A DNA stretch of 64,000 nt, from positions 27,877,023-27,941,022 of the forward strand of contig CM060200.1 in NCBI GenBank assembly GCA_030562195.1, written 5' to 3'. The position numbers and the translations under genes are program-made. This document shows positions 12,241-23,355 of this stretch, piece after piece. The notes under the pieces are model-generated. The model was not told the origin of the DNA and did no database searches. It saw only the letters and a program-made list of their open reading frames with translations. Positions within the stretch are counted from its first letter, which is position 1. Every line of letters begins with the position of its first letter. The DNA is from Nipponacmea schrenckii (taxonomy: Eukaryota; Mollusca; Gastropoda; Lottiidae).

Positions 12241-14113
12241 AATTGAGAGATACTAACCTTTTTTGTAGTTTCCATTCATAAAAAGGCCAAAATTATCAAA
12301 AAGCACGTTTGTTTTTGAGTATCAGCTCCAATATTCAGGACTTAGTCCGCTAATTCATTTGCCATCTATTTCCATGTTAAATCACAAAATTCAACCTTCT
12401 AGAACTTTTTCCAGAAATCTCGTTGAAAACTTTCTTATATGCCACATGAAAGCCAGGCCAATACTTGGTTTCTGTACAAATATCCAATATAGCATGACCA
12501 TGAAAATTTTGAACTAAACAAAATGAAAGTAAACCACTACATTTTATCAACATCCGCTTGACTGTCACTGCACACAAAACCACTATTTTTAGAAATAACC
12601 TTCCGCCAAATTAAATTTCTCATTATCTCAGAAATTCTGAAAGAAAATGCAATTTCAGACATCAAATTTCAAATCTAGACCAAAAATTAGTCCAAAATGG
12701 GCATGCAAACACCCCCAAAGAAAGGGAGAAAGAGGATTTCTAAAAATAGAACGGACTCAATTCGTATACAATCATTAGCATAAAATGTTTTAGTGGTCCA
12801 AGTCCTATATAGGAGGGCAATTTTTGTTTATTGTCTTAACTTGTTTTACAACATCTCAGGATGAACCTGTCCAAAAAATTATGCAAATAAACCCCAAAGT
12901 ATGCAAATGACAGCGTTTTTACTGATGCACCTCTACCTCTATTTAGCCCTCTATAAGATATCATTGATGGCGCGTCTTACACTAAATCAATCATAACTTT
13001 CTTATTTCTCTAAATAAATGAAATTTGTAAAGACTAATAAGTATTTTAACATAATTCCAGCCTACAAACCCCAAAAAGGCAGAAAAAATGGCAATATTTG
13101 TTACCTAATTGGCCATTCAATGTCTCTACACTCATTCTGACTGTTCCTGCTGAAATCTTCAAAATTATCATAAATTTGAGTTTGAAATTGCCCCAGAATA
13201 ATTCAGGCTGTTTTTACTGTCCAAAAAGCATTCTACATTCTCCTGATTCCAGGAAAAAGGCATACCATACATTGAAGTGGACTTTCAGGGCAGCTATAGA
13301 AACTGTATTCTTGAGGTCTGAAAAATACATAAGAAAAACCAAATTTAAATGGTTGAAATAAGGAATATCTGCATTAGGAATTTTATTAGGACTCCATAGC
13401 CTCTTCAAAATGGCTTGTTTTACTAGATATTTAAAGTAGAAAGTGCAAAAAGGGAAAAAAAGGAATTTTTGAAAACTCAATACAATGCACTATGACAGGC
13501 CTATTGGCCATAGGCCCCAAAATGCCGATTTCCAATATATGACCCTAAAATTCTAAATTTTCACAAAAATTGAGAGATACTAACCTTTTTTGTAGTTTCC
13601 ATTCATAAAAAGGCCAAAATTATCAAAAAGCATGTTTGTTTTTGAGTATCAGCTCCAATATTCATATAGGGGGGCAATTTTTGTTTATTGTCTTAACTTG
13701 TTTTACAACATCTCAGGATGAACCTGTCCAAAAATTATGCAAATAAACCCCAAAGTATGCAAATGACAGCGTTTTTACTGATGCACCTCTACCTCTATTT
13801 AGCCCTCTATAAGATATCATTGATGGCGCGTCTTACACTAAATCAATCATAACTTTCTTATTTCTCTAAATAAATGAAATTTGTAAAGACTAATAAGTAT
13901 TTTAACATAATTCCAGCCTACAAACCCCAAAAAGGCAGAAAAAATGGCAATATTTGTTACCTAGTTGGCCATTCAATGTCTCTACACTCATTCTGACTGT
14001 TCCTGCTGAAATCTTCATAATTATCATAAATTTGAGTTTGAAATTGCCCCAGAGATAATTCAGGCTGTTTTTACTATCCAAAAAGCATTCTACATTCTCC
14101 TGATTCCAGGAAA

Positions 14114-16079
14114 GATAGCTTGCCAGGCAAGGTAATATACGCCCACTGGCAGCATTTATTTAAAATAAAAACTTTTCAGTAAGGTTACAATAAGAGGAAT
14201 GAAATATTCAACCTTCCAATCTATTTTTTTCTAGGGTCTCTAGTTTCATTAAAAACTGTCAAGAATTGTACCTAATAACAACTCATTAAATATTTTTGGG
14301 TATTTTTATGATTTGCAATAGGGTTCACCCTTAATAATATTTTGATATTTTTAATTCTTAATAAGGCTCATCCTTGGTTGATATTAAACAATTTCAGCGA
14401 GTTTTGTCAAAAAGGAATGTTTAGAGTGTTCACAAGCCAAAAGTTGAAATCGTTTTTGAAAACAGGCGCAATAACTGACACTAAATATTTTTCGATTTAT
14501 CTGATTTTCAATAGGGTTTATCCTTGTGAGAAAACAAATACTAAAGCCAAGTTTCATCAAAATCCATTCAAAATTGTTCTTTCTAGATTGTTTACGAGTT
14601 AAATTGAACGCGTTTTGAAAAACAAGGTCAATAACTGACACTAAATATATTTCTATTTATTTGATTTATAATAGGGTTCATCCTTGGGTAAAAACAAATA
14701 CTCAAGCCAAAGTTAATCAAAATCCATTCAGAATAGTTCTTTCTAGAGTGTTTACAAGCTAAAATTGAATGCGTTTTCAAAAACAAGGGCAGTAACTCAT
14801 ACTAAAAATTTTTTCGATTTCGCTGATTTTCAATAGGGTTCATCCTTGAGTTATAACACACTCTCACACCAAGTTTCATAGAAATCCATCAAGAATTGTG
14901 CCATGTAGAGTGTTTACGAGACAAGGGCAATAATTCATATTAGATATATTTTGATATTTTTAATTTTCAATTAGGCTCATCCCTTGCAATATCCAACAAT
15001 TTCAGTGAGTTTTGTCAACATTGGTCATGAATTGTACCTTCTAGAGTGTTTATTAGCCAAAAAGTTAAACCCGTTTTCAAACACAAGGGCAATAACTGAC
15101 ACTAAATATATTTCGATTTATTTGATTTTCAATAAGGTTCATCGTTGGGTAAAAACAAATACTCAAGCCAAGTTTTATCAAAATCCATTAAGAATTATTC
15201 TTTCTAGAGTGCTTACAAGCTAAAATTGAACGCGTTTTCAAACACAAGGGCAATAACTGATACTAAATATTTTTCGATTTAACTGAATTTCAATAGGGTT
15301 CATCCTTAGGTGATTACAAATACTCATGCCAAGTTATGTCAAAATCGCTCAAGAATTGTGACTTGTAGAGTGTTTACAAGGCAAAAATCCAACACATTTT
15401 ATAGAACAAGGGCAATAATTCCTATTAAATATAGTTCGATATGTGCTATTTTCAAAAGGGTTCATTCTTGGGTGATATTAAACAATTTCAGCAAGTTTTG
15501 TGTGCTTTGTAGAGTGTTTACAAGCTAAAAATTGAATGCGTTTTCAAAAACAAGGGCAATAACTGATATTAAATTTTTTTCGATTTTACTGGTTTTCAAT
15601 AGGTTTCATACTTGGGTGATAACAAATACTCAAGCCAAGTTTCATCAAAATCCATTAAGAATTGTTCTCTCAAGAGTGTTTACAAGCTAAAATTGAACGA
15701 GTTTTCAAGAACAAGGGCAATAACTCATACTAAATGTTTTTCGATTTCGCTGATTTTCGATAGGGTTTATCCTTGAGTTATAACATACTCTCACACCAAG
15801 TTTCATCAAAATCGGTCAAGAATTGCACGTTGTAGAGTGTTTACGAGCCATTCAAGAACAAGGGCACAAACTCATACTAATTTTTTTCCGATTTCGCTGA
15901 TTTTCAATAGGGTTCATCCTTGCGTGATCATAAACACTCATATTAAGTTTCATCTAAATCCGTCAAGAATTACACCATGTAGAGTGTTTACGAGCAATTG
16001 TGGACGGACGGACGGACGGACGGACGGACGGATGTGGGTGACGACAATATACGCCCCCCATTTCATGTGGGCGTATAAA
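14114..16079 (+). mobile_element. Pearl-like element E3 (near-identical to E1)
   Basis: It is almost base for base the same as E1 and in the same position within copy 3 of the 1.33-kb unit. Differences are scattered substitutions and a shorter, purer GACG run (16003-16030). The shared insertion site shows that it was copied by the segmental duplication, not by independent transposition. Confidence 0.9.
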
Positions 16080-16943
16080 AAGGCATACCATACATTGAAG
16101 TGGACTTTCAGGGCAGCTATAGAAACTGTATTCTTGAGGTCTGAAAAATACATAAGAAAAACCAAATTTAAATGGTTGAAATAAGGAATATCTGCATTAG
16201 GAATTTTATTAGGACTCCATAGCCTCTTCAAAATGGCTTGTTTTACTAGATATTTAAAGTAGAAAGTGAAAAAAGGGAAAAAAAGGAATTTTTGAAAACT
16301 CAATACAATGCACTATGACAGGCCTATTGGCCATAGGCCCCAAAATGCCGATTTCCAATATATGACCCTAAAATTCTAAATTTTCACAAAAATTGAGAGA
16401 TACTAACCTTTTTTGTAGTTTCCATTCATAAAAAGGCCAAAATTATCAAAAAGCATGTTTGTTTTTGAGTATCAGCTCCAATATTCAGGACTTAGTCCGC
16501 TAATTCATTTGCCATCTATTTCCATGTTAAATCACAAAATTCAACCTTCTAGAACTTTTTCCAGAAATCTCGTTGAAAACTTTCTTATATGCCACATGAA
16601 AGCCAGGCCAATACTTGGTTTCTGTACAAAAATCCAATATAGCATGACCATGAAAATTTTGAACTAAACAAAATGAAAGTAAACCACTACATTTTATCAA
16701 CATCCGCTGGACTGTCACTGCACACAAAACCACTATTTTTAGAAATAACCTTCCGCCAATTAAATTTCTCATTATCTCAGAAATTCTGAAAGAAAATGCA
16801 ATTTCAGACATCAAATTTCAAATCTAGACCAAAAATTAGTCCAAAATGGGCATGCAAACACCCCCAAAGAAAGGGAGAAAGAGGATTTCTAAAAATAGAA
16901 CGGACTCAATTCGTATACAATCATTAGCATAAAATGTTTTAGT

Positions 16944-17887
16944 ATATGTATACCAAGTTTCATTAAGATCGGATAAAAACTGTAGCCTCTATCGTGGATA
17001 CAACCCTAATTTGATGCGTTTTTACTAAGTCAAGGCAATAACTCAAAATCCGTTCATGCAATGATTTCCATTTTTGACCTTGACAGAGATATCATCAATA
17101 TATATATGTATACCAAGTTTCATTAAGATCAGATAAAAACTGGAGCCTCTATTGTGGATACAACCCAAATTTGACGCGTTTTTACTAAGTCAAGGGCAAT
17201 AACTCAAAAACCGTTCATGCGAAAATTTCCATTTTCAAACTTGACCGAGATATCATCAATATAATATACATGTATACCAAGTTTCATTAAGATCGGCTAA
17301 AAACTGTAGCCTCTGTTGTGGATACAACCCAAATTTGACGCGTTTTTACTAAGTCAAGGGCAATAACTCAAAATCCGTTCATTCGATAATTTCAATTTTC
17401 GAACTTGACCGAGATATGATCAATATATACATGTATACCAAGTTTCATTAAGATCGAATAAAAACTGTAGCCTGTATTGTGGATACAACCCCAATTTGAC
17501 GCGTTTTTGCTAAGTCAAGGGCAATAACTCGAAAATCGTTCATGCGATAATTTCCATTTTCGAACTTGACCGAGATATCATCAATATATACATGTATACC
17601 AAGTTTCATTAAGATCGGATAAAAACTGTAGCCTCTATTGTGGATACAACCCAAATTTGACGCGTTTTTACTAAGTCAAGTGCAATAACTCCAAAACCGT
17701 TCATGCGATAATTTCTATTTTCGAACTTGACCGAGATATCATCAATATATACATGTATACCAAGTTTCATTAAGATCGGATAAAAACTGTAGCCTCTATC
17801 GTGGATACAACAAATGTGGACGGACGGACGGACAGACGGACAGGGGCGACGGCAATATACGTCCACATTTCCATGTGGGCGTATAAA
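16944..17887 (+). mobile_element. Pearl-like element E4, 5'-truncated (161-bp core repeats)
   Basis: Six core repeats are visible: the TACCAAGTTTCATTAAGATC block recurs at about 16951, 17111, 17275, 17436, 17597 and 17758, spacing 160-164. They are followed by (GACG)n at 17818-17840 and the TACGTCCACATTTCCATGTGGGCGTA 3' hairpin region (positions 17857-17883). The 5' terminus is missing: the element joins copy 4 of the 1.33-kb unit directly at 16943/16944. Confidence 0.85.
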
Positions 17888-18366
17888 AATGGAAATAATC
17901 GAATGAACAGATTTTGAGTTATTTTCCTTGACTACAGTTTTTATCAGAAATTCAAATTTGACGTTTTTTTGATGAATAGTTTATGAGTAATTGCCCTTGA
18001 CTAAGTAAAATTGCGTAAAAATTCATTTTCTGTAGACACTATAGAAGCTACAATTTTCAATGGATTTAAATGAAACTTGGTGTGAGCATTGGAATTGATA
18101 AGACAACGGTCAAGTTCGATTTGGACGATTTTGCGATAAACAGTTTTTTAGTTATTGCCCTTGACTTAGTGAGATTGTGTCAAAATTTTATTGTGGGTTC
18201 AATAGAAGCTACAATTTTCAATGGATTTTGATGAAACTTGGGTGTTTTTGAGTTTTTGCCCTTGACTTCAATATCCATTTAGTGAATGTTTTTGAGTCAT
18301 TGCTCTATTTATTTTTCAAATTCAATGCTGCCAGTGGGCGTATGTTACCTTGCCTGGCAAGCTATC
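17888..18366 (-). mobile_element. Pearl-like element E5, minus strand, interrupted
   Basis: On the minus strand it starts at 18366 with GATAGCTTGCCAGGCAAGG and the CCCACTGGCAGC block, then runs into core repeats of the E4 type (CAAGTTTCAT, GTCAAGGGCAATAACT). It stops at an AAAAA tract where E4 ends, so E4 seems to have inserted into it. Its 3' end is not seen. Confidence 0.75.
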
Positions 18367-19449
18367 TTTTATATTTTTTACACATGTAGATGCTTCCAGG
18401 GATTTGATTGGACCTTCGATTGCATTTGATTCTGTATTAGTCAACTTGGGAAAATCTAGGTTTTTGAGTTTTTCTGTAATATCAATGCTTTGAATTTTTG
18501 CGTTTTGTTTTTTGTATAGGTTTTGGTAGAAGTTAATTGTTTCTGAATAAATTTGCCATGCATTTTTTGAGATCTTAGGTTAAGTAATTCTGATTTTTTA
18601 TTTTCGAGTTCTAAATTATTTGTACTATTTGTCAGGTGCTTTCTAACATTGCTATTTCATCTATAAGTTTTTTTTCTTGTTTGTTACGCTCACGATTTTT
18701 CCCTGTTGAAAAAGATATTGTTTTAGATCTGATTTCCATGAGAAGGATGTCAACAAAGTCACTATCGTTGATGACAAATTGAATATTGCAATTTTCAATA
18801 TTATGTATATTATCTGTGTTATATATTGGTAGAGCATATTGCTTTTTGGTACGAATGATTATATCTTTTACTAATTGTATATATTGTTTATCTTTTAGGA
18901 GTGTTACGCGGAAGATATTGCAGAGTGCATATTCATCTATTTTTTCTAAAATTATTTTTTTTGCATTTGGGTTATTGATGTGCTTGTAGTTAAATGTGTC
19001 ATGTTCTTGGTTCAACACCAAGTTAAAATCGCCACATAAAATTAGGTTTTCATTGTCGAATTTATCAATCAAGTCGAAAATGTTTTCAATGAAAGTTGGG
19101 TTGTCTTGGTTGGGACAGTAAGCGTTAACTAATGTGAAGCGGATGCCCTGTATTGTTATGTCTATTAGTAGCAGGTTACCTATATCGTCATGTTCAGAGT
19201 TGTGAATTGTGAAGTCAAAGTTGTTGTTAAATAATATAGCTACACCTCTTGAATTACTTGAATATGAGTTAAAGATGCATTTGTATCCCCATTGGGTTTG
19301 GGTGTATTTTTCCGAGTGTTTGGTAAAGTGTGTGTCTTGGATACAGTATATATTGCAATTTTTCTTTCTAAAGAAGTCAAAACATCTCTTCTCTTTTCAG
19401 AGTCACCAAGCCCCTGACAGTTTGCCGTTAAAATCTTAATTTGATTCAT
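18367..19449 (-). pseudogene. L1-like LINE ORF2, endonuclease part only, decayed
   Basis: It starts at 19449 with an APE-type endonuclease N terminus (ILTANCQGLGD), then continues after frame changes with NLILCGDFNLVLN near 19045-19007, the Asp-Phe-Asn catalytic block of LINE endonucleases. The reading runs on in pieces to the pearl-like junction at 18366. No reverse transcriptase follows. Missing 3' sequence is the reverse of the usual 5' truncation of LINEs and points to later disruption. It is inactive. Confidence 0.8.
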
Positions 19450-20339
19450 TATTTAGTGTAATTTGGAATGTAACTTATAAAAGTATTAATGGTTTGCATT
19501 TGAGTTTTATTAATGGTCTTACTAATTGAGCAATTATCATCAGACAAAGTTTGTTTGGTAGCATATAGAAACACATTGATAGAGGAGAGATTATAAAATA
19601 GAAAAGTGAGGCAAGAGGAAAGAGAAAAAAACAAAAAAAATAAATAAATAAATAAATAAAAAGAACAGAAGAAAAGGAGGAAAAAAAGAAAAAACAAAAG
19701 TTTTAAGTACATACATAAACAATACTGTTGACAATTAAAGTATATGGCAATTTTACAAAAAGTCTGTCATTGCCATGTATATTGCCTAGTGGCACAGATA
19801 TAGGGCAGTTAAGGTTCATTTAGGGTAGAAAGTTTTAAGGGAAATACTTCGAAGCTAAAAAAAAATTGTTTAAATGTAATGCATTTTGCACTGCATATCA
19901 CCTTAACTAATTGACCAGTTAATAATTATTTTACATTCAATACAGTTATGTTGATATAAGCTATTCTTTTGGTCTGAGATTCTTACTCTTGTTTGATTAT
20001 TCTTAAGATTCCACATATGATTTTGACGGTAATGTCTAAAAAACAATAAATTGCATATGTTCATCATACCAAGAATACATATTTGAGCCAAAAGGCTCCA
20101 GTATAATGAATAGAAAGTTTGGTTAACAGTCCTTTTGATTAGGTAAAGTATATGAAATGTTGAAAACCACAGATGACACAGATGATGCTATTTCAAATCA
20201 CATAAATTCTTAGAACTTTAAGAATATTTGGTTTAAATGCAGATCATTTGCAGGCACATAGAATTTTCAATGCCTTCACAATTAGTTTCATGTTTTATTG
20301 GTACCTCGTGTCTATAAACCATCATGGAACAGCTCTAAA
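19450..20339. other. Gap between LINE ORF2 and ORF1; low-complexity and AT-rich
   Basis: About 890 bases with an A-rich purine run at 19610-19700 containing an AAAT microsatellite (19640-19662). No recognisable coding. It is longer than the usual short ORF1-ORF2 spacer, so a further unrecognised insertion is possible. Confidence 0.4.
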
Positions 20340-21714
20340 TTATTTATGCTTAATGTATTGCATCCATGGGCTTTCCTTGTTAGATCTGAATTCCAGCCAG
20401 ACATCTTTTTGGGATTCTTTTATTCTGGTTTGTAAATTATCTGTTTTTCGAAGCTTGTAGGCGATATCTGAAAGCTCAGATCGTTTTACTTTGAGTTTAT
20501 GAGGTAAGTCTGACCTTATTGAAAGACCTTTAGAGGTAAAGACCCGTCTGGACTGATTTATCACTTCGTTTCGATCTAGGAGCTTTGCGAATTTAACAAT
20601 AATTGCTTCAGGTCTATCATTTTTGTGGTCGGGGTTAGGATGCTTTGGAATTCGGTGCACATTGCTAAATATAATAGAACTTACGTGATCTTTGGAAAGT
20701 TTTAGTTCGTTTATAAGAAATTCTCTCACTATATTTTCGTTAGTCGTCTTGCGGATACCGTAAATCAAAACATTGTATTTACGACTTCTTGACTCTTCTT
20801 CTAACATACTGTTTTCCATCAGGTTCAATTTGCCTTTCATCTCTGCTAGACTTTCTCTGTTTTCTTCTAGTTTGTTGATTCTTTTGTCCTGAAATTCTAT
20901 GGCGTGGGTTACTGTAAGGCTACAAATTATTGCGAGATAGAAATTAATGCGTTAAATGCACATATTTCCAAGTGAATTAAGTATCCAAGTATTTAAATTG
21001 AGACCGGGCGGGATTTAGTAAGTAGGTAATTATCTCTAAATTTGAAGCTGATTAGTCATCAATGACGTTACAAAAACAAAAGATTTTCACACTTGACTAT
21101 TTAAAGATAAAATCTTGATCATTGTTCATGTCTTCATTCATTAAACACTTGTAGATTTCCGGCTTTTTTCCACCCCAGCTATCATATTTCCGGAAAGCCA
21201 TTTTCTTTTTTTTATGATTTTAACAAAATGCGACACCTATCGCGGATCGCATTAATTTGTACTCGCATTTTAGTCTCTGTAGGCCTACCCCATGTCGCAT
21301 TAATTTCTAGCCTTACAGTTTATCAGTAATTTCGGAGTTCACTGCCTTTACATCGACTTTGACACCTTCTAAATCGTCTGCTATTTTACCCATCGAGTTT
21401 GAGAGGGCGTCTATTTTGGAAATCAGCTTGTCATTTAATTTGCCTATTTCTTCTACTATCAATGTTTTGAGGTCTTTATTTGTAACTTCATGTGCACTAT
21501 TATCATCTTTTTTGTTGGTAGGCATTCTTTTAGGGCTTGGGGAGTTTGCTCTCTGTGTAAGTAGTGATTTGGATCTATGGCTGTCTGCACTGTGATATTT
21601 TAGAAGGTGCTTACCATTTAGAGCGTTTTGCGTATTATCGTCTGTTTTGTCTTCAGGGTGAAGTAGCTGGTTGCTGCGAAGGTTGTAGTTATTGCTGCCC
21701 TGTATTTGTGCCAT
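20340..21714 (-). pseudogene. L1-like LINE ORF1, split by a MITE
   Basis: The N-terminal part, 21714-21319, has a low-complexity basic region and a heptad-rich stretch (IGKLNDKLISKIDALSNSMG) fitting a coiled coil. The C-terminal part, 20911-20340, has the L1 ORF1 RNA-binding blocks RKYNVLIYGI and a NVHRIPKHPN block, then a C-terminal domain ending MQYIKHK. The two parts lie in compatible frames when the 407-bp insertion between them is removed. L1 ORF1p is an RNA chaperone that binds its own RNA; here the split and the lack of RT make the copy dead. The 5' UTR extends to about 21770 or beyond. Confidence 0.75.
20912..21318. mobile_element. 407-bp MITE inserted in LINE ORF1
   Basis: Terminal inverted repeats: CTGTAAGGCTACAAATTATT at the left, and the inverse of CTGTAAGGCTAGAAATTAAT at the right. 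Subterminal copies of a CGCATTAATTT motif occur near 21247 and 21296. Its right end supplies the stop that ends the N-terminal ORF1 fragment. The target duplication is short (about 3 bp, TAA-like) and uncertain. Confidence 0.75.
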
Positions 21715-21862
21715 AACAAATGATGTTATTATGTTTTAGTTCCATTTTTTTAACATTGGCAACATGGCGTCGGAGAGCGAGATCTTACACGCGTCCTTTC
21801 ATCACAGGTGGCAAACCGGAAGATTCAAGAGTTGCCGACAGATAGGGCAGATGTGACCTTTG

Positions 21863-22300
21863 TCAATTAGGTGCAAAAGTTGTCAATTAGGTTCAACAGT
21901 TGTCAATCAGATGCAATAGTTGTTAATTAAATGTAACAGTTGTTAATCAGATGCAACAGTTGTCAATCAGATGCAACAGTTGTCAATCAGATGCAACAGT
22001 TGTCAATCAGATGTCAATTGTCAATAAGATATAACAGTTGTCAATCAGATATAACAGTTGTGGATCAGATATAACAGTTGTCAATCAGATATAACAGGTG
22101 TCAATAAGATATAACAGTTGTCAATCAGATATAACAGTTGTCAATCAGATATAACAGTTGTCAATCAGATGTAACAGTTGTCAATCAGATGTAATTGTTG
22201 TTGATTAGATGTTACAGTTGTCAATCACATATAACAGGTATGGATCAGATGTAACAGTTGTCAATCAGATATAACAGTTGTCATTCAGATGACTGTTGCC
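21863..22300 (+). repeat. 20-bp minisatellite
   Basis: About 21 tandem copies of GTTGTCAATCAGATATAACA with variants GATGCAACA and GATGTAACA. Sub-blocks of identical variants cluster (GATGCAACA early, ATATAACA later), as expected from local slippage or unequal exchange. Confidence 0.9.
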
Positions 22301-22309
22301 AATGGGAGT

Positions 22310-23300
22310 TTATTTTCGATGATTTTTCCAATATTTTCTAATTCACAATACAAACATTTTCTATTGTTACTGTTTTATAGACAGATCAGACATTTCTAGA
22401 CAACTGATACTCCATCTTTTATTATGTAATACTTCCTTACGTATGGTCGGTAGAATTTGTTCATGAGAATAGTTTATAAGCGGCTACCTATGTTTCGTCA
22501 AAATATTTTATGGATTTCGGGTTTCTTTTTGCAGTCCAGATCGTTGGTTCTTAGTATATTTATAAATTCGAACACCAGGTAAATCCATTGGTGATTTTAT
22601 ACTCTTATTGGCATAGTCAGAGATGTTAAATTTAATGCTGATTCTTAGAGGTAGTACCCCTTAAAATTCTAAATTTCTGGCCATAAAATTCATTTGCTGG
22701 AGGCTGGTTGCCAGAATATCTCGGATTAACGTCTACTACAGCCGAATGTCGTTATAGAAAAGGTCAACATGTGTTTTACATTCCACAGCATTATTCAACT
22801 CTTTAATCAGTCAACAAGCTTGTAATATACTGCCATATTACATACAAATGTTTGATCTAAAAGGTTCATATAATTCAAAATACAAGGCGACAACTTGGTA
22901 TTTGCCTAAAGAAATTCAGACCTAAATTCTGGCATCAGTCATCAATTATTTCGCTACTAGCATAAACACTTTGACTGTCATTTGATATCATTAGGGCATT
23001 GCGGAAATGATTATTTTATTGACAAGGCATAAATGGGAAATACGGAGATGGATTAAGGAAGGTTGCTTAATCTACAAAGGACTAAGCTATTCATTCAGAT
23101 TTTTATTTTCAGTGTCGGCGATGGTAGCAGTTATATTTATCAATTTATCTTGTAAATGTATGTTAAGGCGGATAGTTATTCTGGGAATTCGACCAGATGT
23201 GATATTCATTGCAATGGAAATGGTTTCGAAGTTTGTTGATCCAACAGTTTAGCAGTACCGAACAAATTACTGTATAACAGAATAACAATGGTTGCGACAT
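22310..23300. other. Intergenic, 3' of the DUF885 gene
   Basis: No gene or repeat is recognised. It probably contains the 3' UTR end of the minus-strand DUF885 gene: candidate AATAAA signals on the minus strand lie at 23360-23355 (overlapping the stop codon) and 23020-23015. Confidence 0.4.
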
Positions 23301-23355
23301 AAAATAACAAATTACTATTATTATAGAAAGTAACAAATTTAAACCTGACTCTAGT

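Larger units (their letters stand above)
7500..16943 (+). repeat. Tandem segmental duplication, 1.33-kb unit in four copies
   Basis: Copy 1 is 7500-12337, copy 2 12338-13664, copy 3 13665-16487 and copy 4 16488-16943. Copies 1, 2 and 4 begin GGACTTAGTCCGC; copy 3 starts 470 bases into the unit. Copy 2 is uninterrupted (1,327 bp). Copy 1 minus its two inserted elements is 1,326 bp, and copy 3 minus its insertion is 857 bp. Copy 4 is cut off after about 456 bp by a pearl-like element. The copies are almost identical, so the amplification is recent. No protein is supported: the short reading frames in it are not conserved in any recognisable family. Confidence 0.9.
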
